Assembly (NCBI GenBank): GCA_021738105.1
Contig: JAIPCS010000025.1
Span: forward strand, 1-22,168
Source of the DNA: Sulfuritalea sp.
GTDB lineage: Bacteria; Pseudomonadota; Gammaproteobacteria; Burkholderiales; Rhodocyclaceae
DNA: 22,168 nt
Direction: 5' to 3'
Positions 15,318-21,587 of this stretch are shown piece by piece. Position 1 is the stretch's first letter. The number at the start of each line of letters is the position of its first letter. The position numbers and the translations under genes are program-made. The notes under the pieces are model-generated. The model was not told the DNA's origin and made no database searches. It was given only the letters and a program-made list of their open reading frames with translations.

Positions 15318-16826
15318 ATGCTTGCAGGCATGTCGCAATGGCTGACTTTGTCCCGTGCTGCCCATTTGCTGGGAGTTTCTCGCGTGGCTTTGCAAAAACG
15401 CATCCGCGAGGGGGATCTGCCGTCCTTCGATGGCAAGGTATCTGCGGACGATCTGCAACGTAGCTGGCCACAACTGGATCTGGAAGAATCCGGCAGCTTC
15501 GAAAAAACCCGGGCAATTCGCGAGGATGCCTTCGCCCGACGCTTGCGCGAACGTGTTTTGCCCACCCAGGAAGCCCTTGCTCAACGCCTGTTTGTGCAGG
15601 GCCAGGAACTTGCCGAACTGCAGCGAACACTGATGCGCTATCACGCGATGTTCGAGGCTGTGCAGGTCAGGCTCACGCAAGCACCGCCGCCCACTGCGCA
15701 GGAACTTGGGCGACTGCTCGACGATGGTCTGGCGCAAGCCTTGAGTGCCCCCGCACCGAGTCACGACATGCTTGCACTCGATGCTATGCTGCGGGTCATG
15801 TCGGCACACGTTACGGTCAGGCCATCCGGCCGCGAATTCTTTGTCGAAGGTTCGGAAACACTGCTGAAAGCGGCCTTGCGCGCTGGCTTGTCACCCAATT
15901 ATGGCTGTGGCAACGGAGTGTGCGGCTTGTGCAAAGCGCGCATTGTGGAAGGTGACGTACGTACCGTCTTGCCCTCCGACTATCGATTCACTGAGGCCGA
16001 GAAGACTCAGAATCACGTCCTGATGTGTGCCTGTACTGCGCTCAGTTCCGATCTGGTGCTGGAAGTGCTGGAGGCCGGCGCACCGGAAGACATTCCCGAG
16101 CAACGCATCCTTGCCAAGGTGCGCAGCCTGGACGCCCTCAACGATGATGTCATGCGCTTGCATCTGCAAACTCCGCGCAGCAATCGCCTGCGTTTTCTGG
16201 CGGGCCAGCGGGTCACACTGGGTGTCAGCGCCGACGTGGCGAATGGCAGCGATCTGCATGGCGAGTTTCCGGTGGCGAGCTGTCCTTGCGATGATCGCAA
16301 TCTGATTTTTCATGTCAGCCGCACGGATGGCCGTCCCGCCAGCGCCGACTTTTCACACTATATATTTGACGGTCGGATCAAGTCCGGCGACGACGTCTCG
16401 GTCTGGGGACCCTGGGGCCGGTTTGTTCTGGAAGAGGACTCGCCACGTCCGCTGGTGTTCATCGCCATCGATACAGGATTCGCACCCATCAACAGTTTGC
16501 TTGAACACGCCATGGCGGTGGATGCGGCGGAGACCATTACGCTCTACTGGGCGAGTGCCCAGCCGGGCGGCCACTATCTGCCAAAACAGTGTCGTGCCTG
16601 GGACGAGGCATTGGACGAGTTCAGCTATCAGGCGCTCGCCCTGGAGCATTTACCGGCAGCGCTTGCCGAAAACGCTGCCTTGCCCAGGAGCGATGTTTAT
16701 CTGGCCGGTGCGTCGGAGCAGGTGGCGCCGCTTGCTGCGGCTGCTCGCCGCTGGCGTACCGCCGCAACAACTGCATGTCGAACCCCTTTGATCACAGCCC
16801 CACTCTTATCGACCCAATTATCATGA
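15318..16826 (+). CDS. HTH-[2Fe-2S] ferredoxin-FAD/NAD reductase fusion, probable frameshift near 3' end
   Basis: As read, 502 residues. Residues 5-47 look like an excisionase/MerR-type helix-turn-helix (LTLSRAAHLLGVSRVALQKR, then REGDLPSF). Residues 60-150 are helical and charged. Residues 163-255 form a plant-type [2Fe-2S] ferredoxin with C197, C202, C205 and C237 (C-x4-C-x2-C-x31-C). Residues 262-475 resemble a ferredoxin-NADP reductase-type FAD/NAD module (GPWGRFVL; FIAIDTGFAPINSLLEHAM; DVYLAGAS). The usual FAD motif RxYS is replaced by FPVASCP. The C-terminus after about residue 477 looks wrong. The neighbouring frame gives LLAAGVPPQQLHVEPL and stops at 16789-16791, the expected ending for this reductase family, so a one-base shift near 16734-16746 is likely. 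ATG 15318 or 15330 (MSQWLTLSRAA) may be the start. It is the first gene of a five-gene operon. Confidence 0.8.
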   Translation: MLAGMSQWLTLSRAAHLLGVSRVALQKRIREGDLPSFDGKVSADDLQRSWPQLDLEESGSFEKTRAIREDAFARRLRERVLPTQEALAQRLFVQGQELAELQRTLMRYHAMFEAVQVRLTQAPPPTAQELGRLLDDGLAQALSAPAPSHDMLALDAMLRVMSAHVTVRPSGREFFVEGSETLLKAALRAGLSPNYGCGNGVCGLCKARIVEGDVRTVLPSDYRFTEAEKTQNHVLMCACTALSSDLVLEVLEAGAPEDIPEQRILAKVRSLDALNDDVMRLHLQTPRSNRLRFLAGQRVTLGVSADVANGSDLHGEFPVASCPCDDRNLIFHVSRTDGRPASADFSHYIFDGRIKSGDDVSVWGPWGRFVLEEDSPRPLVFIAIDTGFAPINSLLEHAMAVDAAETITLYWASAQPGGHYLPKQCRAWDEALDEFSYQALALEHLPAALAENAALPRSDVYLAGASEQVAPLAAAARRWRTAATTACRTPLITAPLLSTQLS

Positions 16827-17191
16827 TTCAGCCATCACGCATCATTCCCATTCAGCCGCAGAACGTCGATCCGGAACTTGAAGCCTGTTCATCTGCCGAG
16901 CCCTTTGCACTGATGGTACTCGGCGACAGCATGGAGCCCGAGTTTCTCGAGGGTGAGATCATTCTGATCGAACCGGAAGGCCTGGCGACCGACGGATCAT
17001 TTGTTCTGGCCCAGGTTGCGGGCGAATGGACATTTCGCCAATTGGCGAGAAATGGCGAAGGCTGGCGCTTGCAGGCACTGAACCCGGCGTATCCCGTTGC
17101 GGACATTCCGGGGCTCGACGCGGTCAAAGGAGTCATCATCCAGAAATCAAAACCCGGCAACCGCCGGGCCACCAAACGTTACGTGGAGTAA
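16823..17191 (+). CDS. LexA/UmuD-like S24 domain protein without catalytic lysine
   Basis: A 122-residue single-domain protein with the S24/S26 peptidase fold of LexA, UmuD and phage repressors but no N-terminal DNA-binding domain. The serine motif is present as VLGDSMEPEFLEGEIILIEP (Ser36). The strand that should bring the catalytic lysine (GEFTVKKL in UmuD) reads GEWTFRQL, with Arg72 at that position, so self-cleavage is doubtful. The LQALNPAYP motif that follows is family-typical. ATG at 16823 overlaps, as ATGA, the out-of-phase stop of the preceding gene. There is no clear Shine-Dalgarno, so translation may depend on coupling. The next gene starts 8 nt downstream. Possible roles are a peptide-binding or dimerising regulator partnered with the HTH flavoreductase; this is inference. 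Confidence 0.82.
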   Translation: MIQPSRIIPIQPQNVDPELEACSSAEPFALMVLGDSMEPEFLEGEIILIEPEGLATDGSFVLAQVAGEWTFRQLARNGEGWRLQALNPAYPVADIPGLDAVKGVIIQKSKPGNRRATKRYVE

Positions 17192-17199
17192 GCCTCATC

Positions 17200-17433
17200 A
17201 TGCCGTACTATATTTATCGCGTCACATCACTGGGACCCGTTCCCCGACTCGAAAAGCTCTCCCAGTTCGAAATATTCAAGCAAGCCTCGCAGGAAGCCAA
17301 ACGTCTGCGGCGGGAAGCCGAGTTGGGTGATGGAGTTGCGATCAAGACCATCTTTGCCGAAACCGAGTTGCAAGCCGAGGACCTGCTGAGCCAGCCGCGC
17401 GGAGAAGAGCCCATGACAGGAGAGGACTACTAG
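17200..17433 (+). CDS. Small conserved-looking protein of unknown function
   Basis: A 77-residue soluble, highly charged protein. It begins with a beta-rich stretch (MPYYIYRVTSLGPVPRLEKL), continues with an amphipathic helix rich in Lys, Arg and Glu (about 20-43), and ends IKTIFAETELQAEDLLSQP plus an acidic tail. The ATG at 17200 follows the S24 gene by 8 nt and has GGAG about 10 nt upstream, within the previous gene's end; longer versions of the frame overlap that gene. No cysteine or obvious catalytic motif is visible. I recall similar small proteins beside S24-type genes in proteobacteria but cannot name a family. Operon position suggests a partner of its neighbours. Confidence 0.75.
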   Translation: MPYYIYRVTSLGPVPRLEKLSQFEIFKQASQEAKRLRREAELGDGVAIKTIFAETELQAEDLLSQPRGEEPMTGEDY

Positions 17434-17437
17434 TCCC

Positions 17438-17887
17438 GTGGTCGACGAGAGCGCCTTCCGTCATGCCAGAGGCGAGATCAACCAACTGCCCTGTATTTTC
17501 GAGCGCGCGCTGGTGGCGCGCCACGCCGCATGCGAATTGGCGGTACCACACCAGATCGCCGAGCGTGAGACTGTGGCCTGCGCCCAACCGGTAGCACGGG
17601 CGCTGTGCGCGCAGATGTCGGCGCTGTTGCGCGAAAAGTCCGCGTTTGCGCTGGGTCTGGCCGGTACCCGACACATTTTGCCGCATGCGATGGTGATGAA
17701 GATTCAGTGCGGCGGACTGGATGGACTGAAAGCCCTGCTCGACGCTGACGCGGTAGCGCCGGACGTGCGTCGTCTGATCCGTCTGGCTCAGGAGCAATTC
17801 GGCGACCTGGACAGTTTGCCCTTTTCCTTGATCGTGCAGGGTGTTGCGGCCTGGAAGCCGCGCCGTCGTCGAGCCGGGGCGCCGTGA
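17438..17887 (+). CDS. Hypothetical protein, 149 aa
   Basis: I do not recognise a family. The protein is soluble and mostly helical by composition, with histidines and cysteines in the first two thirds (FRHAR, FERALVARHAACELAVPHQI, ETVACAQPVARALCAQM, ILPHAMVMKIQCGG) and a basic C-terminal tail (WKPRRRRAGAP). The scattered His/Cys could bind a metal or haem, but there is no CxxC or CxxCH motif. GTG at 17438 is chosen because AGGAGAGG (17417-17424) lies just upstream and it sits 4 nt after the previous stop; no early in-frame ATG exists. Its TGA (17885-17887) overlaps the next gene's start codon, so it is part of the same operon. Confidence 0.7.
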   Translation: MVDESAFRHARGEINQLPCIFERALVARHAACELAVPHQIAERETVACAQPVARALCAQMSALLREKSAFALGLAGTRHILPHAMVMKIQCGGLDGLKALLDADAVAPDVRRLIRLAQEQFGDLDSLPFSLIVQGVAAWKPRRRRAGAP

Positions 17888-18948
17888 TGATTACCGACAT
17901 GGCGGCACTGGTGAACGCGGTACAGACCAATTGCGATATCGCCGATGCACGCCATGCACGCGATGTCAGCTTGTGCACCTATCTGCTCGGCATGCGCGAG
18001 TTCTATCGCTGGGAGCATGAACTACCGTATGGAGCATCGCCCCCGCGTGACGATGTCGGGCGCTGGATCGCTGAACGCGAGGCACGCTGGGAGGAAATTG
18101 CCGAAGAAGACTTTGTCACGCTACCGGTGGCCGGACAAAGCTTCGAGCCCTTCGCCGCGCAGCAGGTCAATGACGCGCTGGCTGGAAGCGGACTGGTCTA
18201 TGGCGCGGGTCTGGGACGGTTTCACAAGCCGCACTTCTTTCTTGGCAGGCTGGATCGTGATGAACAGCGCGGCGAAGCGCGGCTTCTGGTTTGCGGCTGC
18301 GAATATGCGCGCGACGTGTCGGCCATCCCGGCGGCCTCGCAAGGCAGCACGATGATTGTGCGCCGCGAAGCGCTGCAGCAGTGGCTGTGGGAAAAGGCGG
18401 AGGGATGGAATCACAAGCAACGCGACGGCGCGCTGAAATCGGCCCTGCTCGCCTACGGCTTCGACAAAGATCCGGCGGCTGCCATCGAACGCATGGCCGA
18501 TGGTGAAATCGAAACTCTGGTCTTGCACGAAGAAGGCGAGATTGCCGCGGGCCGGCTGCTGGGTGATCGCTGGCCGTCAAAGCTCGCGAGTTTTAGCGGC
18601 AAGCGTGCCGAACTGCTGGCTCGTGCCGTGCGTGACAACCTCGCGGATTGTCTGGTAACGCTACCGGCGCTGCTGCAGCGAGGTACCTATGATTCGCTGC
18701 ACTTTTGGTTTTCCACTTTCGACGGTTTGCGTCGCGAATTGTTTCCACGCCTCGTCGCCGCCTATGCGGAGACAAAAGTCGGCGATGGTGAAACGGCGAA
18801 CCAAGCGCTTCTGGAGAGCACGGCGAAGCTGCAGCTTGCCGCCAATACTGGTCGAGTCCATTTCGCTGCGCTCGGTCGGCACCTTCTCGAACTGGACGAG
18901 GCTGATATTGAGACGCTGTCGATGGAGGTCGCCTCGATTGCGTTCTAG
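17887..18948 (+). CDS. Conserved protein of unknown function (Sfum_1244-like), 353 aa
   Basis: A soluble protein beginning MITDMAALVNAVQTNCDIADARHARDVS. A GTG at 17884 would add one residue; ATG 17887 shares its A with the upstream TGA. An N-terminal part (about 10-60) has CTYLLGMREFYRWEHELPYG. It is followed by WIAEREARWEEIAEEDF and a central region (about 95-140) with GLVYGAGLGRFHKPHFFLG. The C-terminal half contains TYDSLHFWFSTFDGLRRELFP, a well-marked helical motif. From memory it resembles a family labelled after Syntrophobacter locus Sfum_1244, whose function is unknown to me. There is no signal peptide, membrane segment or clear catalytic triad. It is the last gene of the five-gene operon. 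The 3' end carries a 9-bp inverted repeat across its stop. Confidence 0.78.
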   Translation: MITDMAALVNAVQTNCDIADARHARDVSLCTYLLGMREFYRWEHELPYGASPPRDDVGRWIAEREARWEEIAEEDFVTLPVAGQSFEPFAAQQVNDALAGSGLVYGAGLGRFHKPHFFLGRLDRDEQRGEARLLVCGCEYARDVSAIPAASQGSTMIVRREALQQWLWEKAEGWNHKQRDGALKSALLAYGFDKDPAAAIERMADGEIETLVLHEEGEIAAGRLLGDRWPSKLASFSGKRAELLARAVRDNLADCLVTLPALLQRGTYDSLHFWFSTFDGLRRELFPRLVAAYAETKVGDGETANQALLESTAKLQLAANTGRVHFAALGRHLLELDEADIETLSMEVASIAF

Positions 18949-18955
18949 GCGACCT
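18926..18955. repeat. Perfect 9-bp inverted repeat across a stop codon
   Basis: AGGTCGCCT (18926-18934) and AGGCGACCT (18947-18955) are perfect inverted copies with a 12-nt loop; the TAG stop at 18946-18948 lies at the edge of the right arm. It is not followed by a T-tract. It may protect or terminate the operon mRNA together with the terminator at 19042-19074. Confidence 0.4.
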
Positions 18956-19041
18956 GGCGAGCCGATGCAATCCTAAGGTCCCGGCGATATTTGGCCTGCA
19001 TTCCTGGACTGGACCCGCAGCAAGCTCGATAGGCAGACGAA

Positions 19042-19074
19042 AAAATGCCGGCTCCATCATCGAGCCGGCATTTT
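19042..19074. terminator. Bidirectional rho-independent terminator
   Basis: AAAATGCCGGCTC (19042-19054) and GAGCCGGCATTTT (19062-19074) form a perfect 13-bp stem with a 7-nt loop. On the minus strand the stem is followed by a run of six T, which ends the PsiF gene transcript 17 nt after its stop. On the plus strand it ends in TTTT and can serve the five-gene operon that stops at 18948. Confidence 0.9.
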
Positions 19075-19090
19075 GCTTACTGCTGAGCGA

Positions 19091-19549
19091 TTACTTGCTC
19101 AGGCAGTCCTTCATGAACTTCTTGTAATCGTCGCCCTTCTTGCCCTTGCCCTGGGACGCGCAAGCCCCCATCTTTGCCTGCTGCGGCGTCATCTTTTTAG
19201 GCATCGGCTTGATGATCGCGTGCGGCGCCGTTCCGGGCTTCGGCATTGGCTCGGGCATTACGCCGGGCTTCGGCATCATCCCCGGCTTGGGCGGCATCGG
19301 CTTCGGCATCATCTCCGGCTTGGGCGGCATCGGACGTGGCCCGGCGCCTCCTTGCATACACTTTTTGACGAAAGCGCTCTTGGCGGCGCCGACAAGCGGT
19401 TTGCCGGCCTTGCTGACGGCATTGGCTTCACAGTCTCCGACTTTTGCCTTGATGTCGCCCATGGGTCCTTTCACCAACTTGTTGGGCGTTTGGGCATAAG
19501 AACCTGCGGCGAGCAGGGTCGCGGCAATGGCTACGATCAGCTTTTTCAT
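19091..19549 (-). CDS. Exported PsiF-repeat protein with Met/Pro-rich linker
   Basis: A 152-residue protein with a Sec signal peptide (MKKLIVAIAATLLAAGSYA, cleavage expected after residue 19). Two PsiF-type repeats, short modules each carrying a Cys pair, flank a linker. The first is about 30-65 (VGDCEANAVSKAGKPLVGAA, ending FVKKC) and the second about 118-151 (KMGACASQGKGKKGDDYKKF, ending MKDCL). The linker (about 68-112) is built from PMPPKP and MMPKPG units; at DNA level a 33-bp unit occurs twice (19266-19298 and 19299-19331) with one mismatch. PsiF in E. coli is phosphate-starvation inducible with no proven activity; single-linker forms with this much Met/Pro are unusual. ATG at 19549 has an AGGAGGT ribosome-binding site (complement of 19558-19564). 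Periplasmic location is inferred. Confidence 0.87.
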   Translation of the reverse strand: MKKLIVAIAATLLAAGSYAQTPNKLVKGPMGDIKAKVGDCEANAVSKAGKPLVGAAKSAFVKKCMQGGAGPRPMPPKPEMMPKPMPPKPGMMPKPGVMPEPMPKPGTAPHAIIKPMPKKMTPQQAKMGACASQGKGKKGDDYKKFMKDCLSK

Positions 19550-19557
19550 TTCTGACT

Positions 19558-19564
19558 ACCTCCT
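19558..19564 (-). promoter_or_regulatory. Strong ribosome-binding site of the PsiF-repeat gene
   Basis: The complement reads AGGAGGT, a full anti-16S match, 8 nt before the ATG at 19549; it fixes that start. Upstream, the minus strand has a GATAAT near 19575-19580 that could be a -10 box, but no matching -35 was found. Confidence 0.7.
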
Positions 19565-19682
19565 GGTTGGGAATTATCTTTGTCGCGGCGATTGCCACTT
19601 TTGATTAAAGGTTACAACAATCGAATTGGTTGACTTCCGTTCGCATTCCGATGGTGTCGCACCAGAATGCGCACGCCAGGTA

Positions 19683-21161
19683 CTACCGGACTTTCCAGGT
19701 CCAGGAACCACCAACGCCGATATCCACCGGCGAAATGCCGGCACCAACGGTACCGCTCACACCGAAACCCTGGAACTTGGTAAAGCTCTCGTCGAACGAC
19801 ACGTCGACCGCGGCACCGACAATCTTGCTCGGCGGCCCGCCCGAGGCGCCGACACTCCAGCCCCAGCCTTCGAAGCTGTCGGCGGCTACCTTGGGGAAGA
19901 AGCCCGCGCCCAGCGATGCGCCGCCCGCAACATTGGTCACCAGTTGTGGCCCCAGGCTCACATAGAAGCCGGTGTGTCCGCTGTAGTCGGTGATGATCGA
20001 CAGCGTCAGGCCGGCGCCGATGCCATAGGCGGCGGAGCCTGAAAGGTTATAGGCCATAAAGAAATGGTCGGTCGCCGCATTGGCTTCGCGGATGAAAAAG
20101 CCGTTGTCAAGGAAGGCTGATTTCCTGGCAAAGCTCGGCCGTAGTCCGAGATCGGCAAGCTTCTTGTCGATGGAGGAAGCTGACGCCGTACAGAAGTTGC
20201 TTTCGCTGAACAAATCCTTGACTTTGCCGGCCGTCGATTTCATTTGCGCTTCCAGGCGCTTCATCTCGGCAATCACGTCTTTTGATGCGCTTATGCCGTT
20301 CGCCGCAAGGTTCAGAACTTCGTTCTTCTTCCCGGCGTTCTTGAAAAGGGCTTTTTGGGCATTGGTTTTCGCCATCAGGTCGGACATGACCTTTTCGAAG
20401 TTCGGCAGGCCCGGCATGCCGGGAACGGCCGGCAATTTGATCTTGGTGGCGCCTTTCAGTGCGGCCATGGTGGCCTTGCAGACTTCGGCGGTCAAACCGT
20501 TAAGTACAAACTCGCCGGCCTTGACGACGTATTTGCCCGCCTCGACAACCGTATGTCCGACGACCTTGCCACCCTTGATGACTTCGCTACCAACGACCTT
20601 TCCGCCGACAACGATTTCGCGGCCGACGATCTCGCCACCTTTGACGATGAACTTGCCGCCTTCCACAGTCTTGGTGGCGACCACCTTGCCGGCTTCGACA
20701 GTTTGCGTGGCGACAATCTTGCCGCCTTTGATGACGACACGCCCCACCACCTTGCCGTCTTTCACGACTTCACGTGTAACGGTGTCGCCGGACTTGCTGA
20801 CTTCCTTGCCGATTTTTTCGCTGGTATCGACAACCGTGTCGCCAACCTTGTGTGCCGTCTTGTCAACTGCGTGAAAAGTATCGCCGGCCGCTTTAGCTGC
20901 GCCTTTGCCGACGGTTGTCGCTGCACCGGCTACCGCGCCCGCAGCAACGGCAGCGCCGCCGGCCACCGCGCCGCCGACTTTCTTGGCCGTGCTGGTCGTT
21001 CCTTTAACAACGGTCTTGGTGGTTGACTTGACCGCTGATGTACCCTTCTTGACTCCCTTTTTTGCCTTGTCAAGTATGTTCGCATGCGCCTGAATCGATC
21101 CTAGACAAAATGCGCATGAAATCATCAGTGCAAACAAGTGCCGGAATGTTTTTGACACCAT
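19683..21161 (-). CDS. Exported repeat protein of unknown function, 492 aa
   Basis: I do not recognise a family. A signal peptide (residues 1-27, cleavage after AHA) is followed by a Lys/Thr/Ala/Gly-rich region (28-95). Residues 125-222 form a run of ten glycine-punctuated units. Seven are 11-mers of the type GKVVGxxVIKG (125, 136, 147, 158, 176, 187, 198) and three are 7-mers (GKFIVKG 169, GKYVVKA 209, GEFVLNG 216). Alternating hydrophobic residues suggest beta structure. A Pro-rich hinge (243-253) and a helical region (255-340) with two cysteines (C228 and C324) follow. The C-terminal domain (about 365-492) is Gly/aromatic beta-rich, ending SWTWKVR. ATG at 21161 is fixed by GGAGGT 7 nt upstream. 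A periplasmic or surface role is inferred. Part of its C-terminus recurs in a decayed copy upstream (21411-21587). Confidence 0.85.
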   Translation of the reverse strand: MVSKTFRHLFALMISCAFCLGSIQAHANILDKAKKGVKKGTSAVKSTTKTVVKGTTSTAKKVGGAVAGGAAVAAGAVAGAATTVGKGAAKAAGDTFHAVDKTAHKVGDTVVDTSEKIGKEVSKSGDTVTREVVKDGKVVGRVVIKGGKIVATQTVEAGKVVATKTVEGGKFIVKGGEIVGREIVVGGKVVGSEVIKGGKVVGHTVVEAGKYVVKAGEFVLNGLTAEVCKATMAALKGATKIKLPAVPGMPGLPNFEKVMSDLMAKTNAQKALFKNAGKKNEVLNLAANGISASKDVIAEMKRLEAQMKSTAGKVKDLFSESNFCTASASSIDKKLADLGLRPSFARKSAFLDNGFFIREANAATDHFFMAYNLSGSAAYGIGAGLTLSIITDYSGHTGFYVSLGPQLVTNVAGGASLGAGFFPKVAADSFEGWGWSVGASGGPPSKIVGAAVDVSFDESFTKFQGFGVSGTVGAGISPVDIGVGGSWTWKVR

Positions 21162-21168
21162 GATTATT

Positions 21169-21174
21169 ACCTCC
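21169..21174 (-). promoter_or_regulatory. Ribosome-binding site of the 492-aa repeat protein gene
   Basis: The complement reads GGAGGT, 7 nt before the ATG at 21161. It is a strong site and supports this start over internal Met codons. Confidence 0.7.
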
Positions 21175-21410
21175 GCAGGGGAAAATTAATCAGATTGAGG
21201 CACGATCCAAAGGTGGACGTGACCGTCAACAGTGTGGTCAGGGAAAAACTTGAATATAAAAATAGTACTGTGCTTTGTCGGGTCAGTGCAGATAATTATT
21301 CATCGCTCATTGGCTGCTGAACTTTCGAAGCGGGCATTTTCACAAAACGCAAAACTCCAGCAACGAAATCTCTCAATTACCGATTTTCTGTACAAGCTCC
21401 TACGCTCGGT
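21175..21410. other. AT-richer intergenic region upstream of the repeat protein gene
   Basis: About 236 nt without a supportable gene, AT-richer than the flanks. It probably contains the promoter for the minus-strand 492-aa protein gene. Short open frames on both strands lack ribosome-binding sites and family motifs. I see no clear promoter boxes or operators. Confidence 0.4.
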
Positions 21411-21587
21411 CTTGAGTTTCCACGTATACGTGTTCGAGACTGAAGCATCGGCAGGGATCAATCCCGGACCGATCAACCCGCTGGTGCCGAAACCCCGGGC
21501 ACCGCTGGTAAATTGACCACCGGCCACCATTTTGTGGCCGATGAGCTTGCTGTCCTTGGTCAGATTTTTAATGCGAGTACTCGTCAG
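21411..21587 (-). pseudogene. Decayed C-terminal copy of the 492-aa repeat protein
   Basis: On the minus strand, the frame that follows the TAG at 21588-21590 encodes SKLIGHKMVAGGQ, then GFGTSGLIGPGLIPADASVS and NTYTWKLK. The last 28 residues align without gaps to the end of the 492-residue protein (GFGVSGTVGAGISPVDIGVG then GSWTWKVR), with 14 identities by eye. SKLIGHKMVAGGQ also resembles its GKVVGHTVVEAGK repeats. There is no start codon with a ribosome-binding site in front, the bulk of the domain is missing, and the original stop after WKLK is lost: the frame runs on to 21300 in sequence of no recognisable kind. A short functional peptide is possible but less likely. Confidence 0.55.

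Noticed and set aside
19266..19331. CRISPR-like or intergenic tandem repeat
   Set aside because: The 33-bp units are contiguous, in frame and encode the Met/Pro linker of the PsiF protein; there are no spacers.
20355..21026. 223-codon Asp-rich plus-strand frame opposite the repeat protein
   Set aside because: Its apparent repeats mirror the 11-residue repeat array on the other strand; the minus frame has a signal peptide and strong ribosome-binding site.
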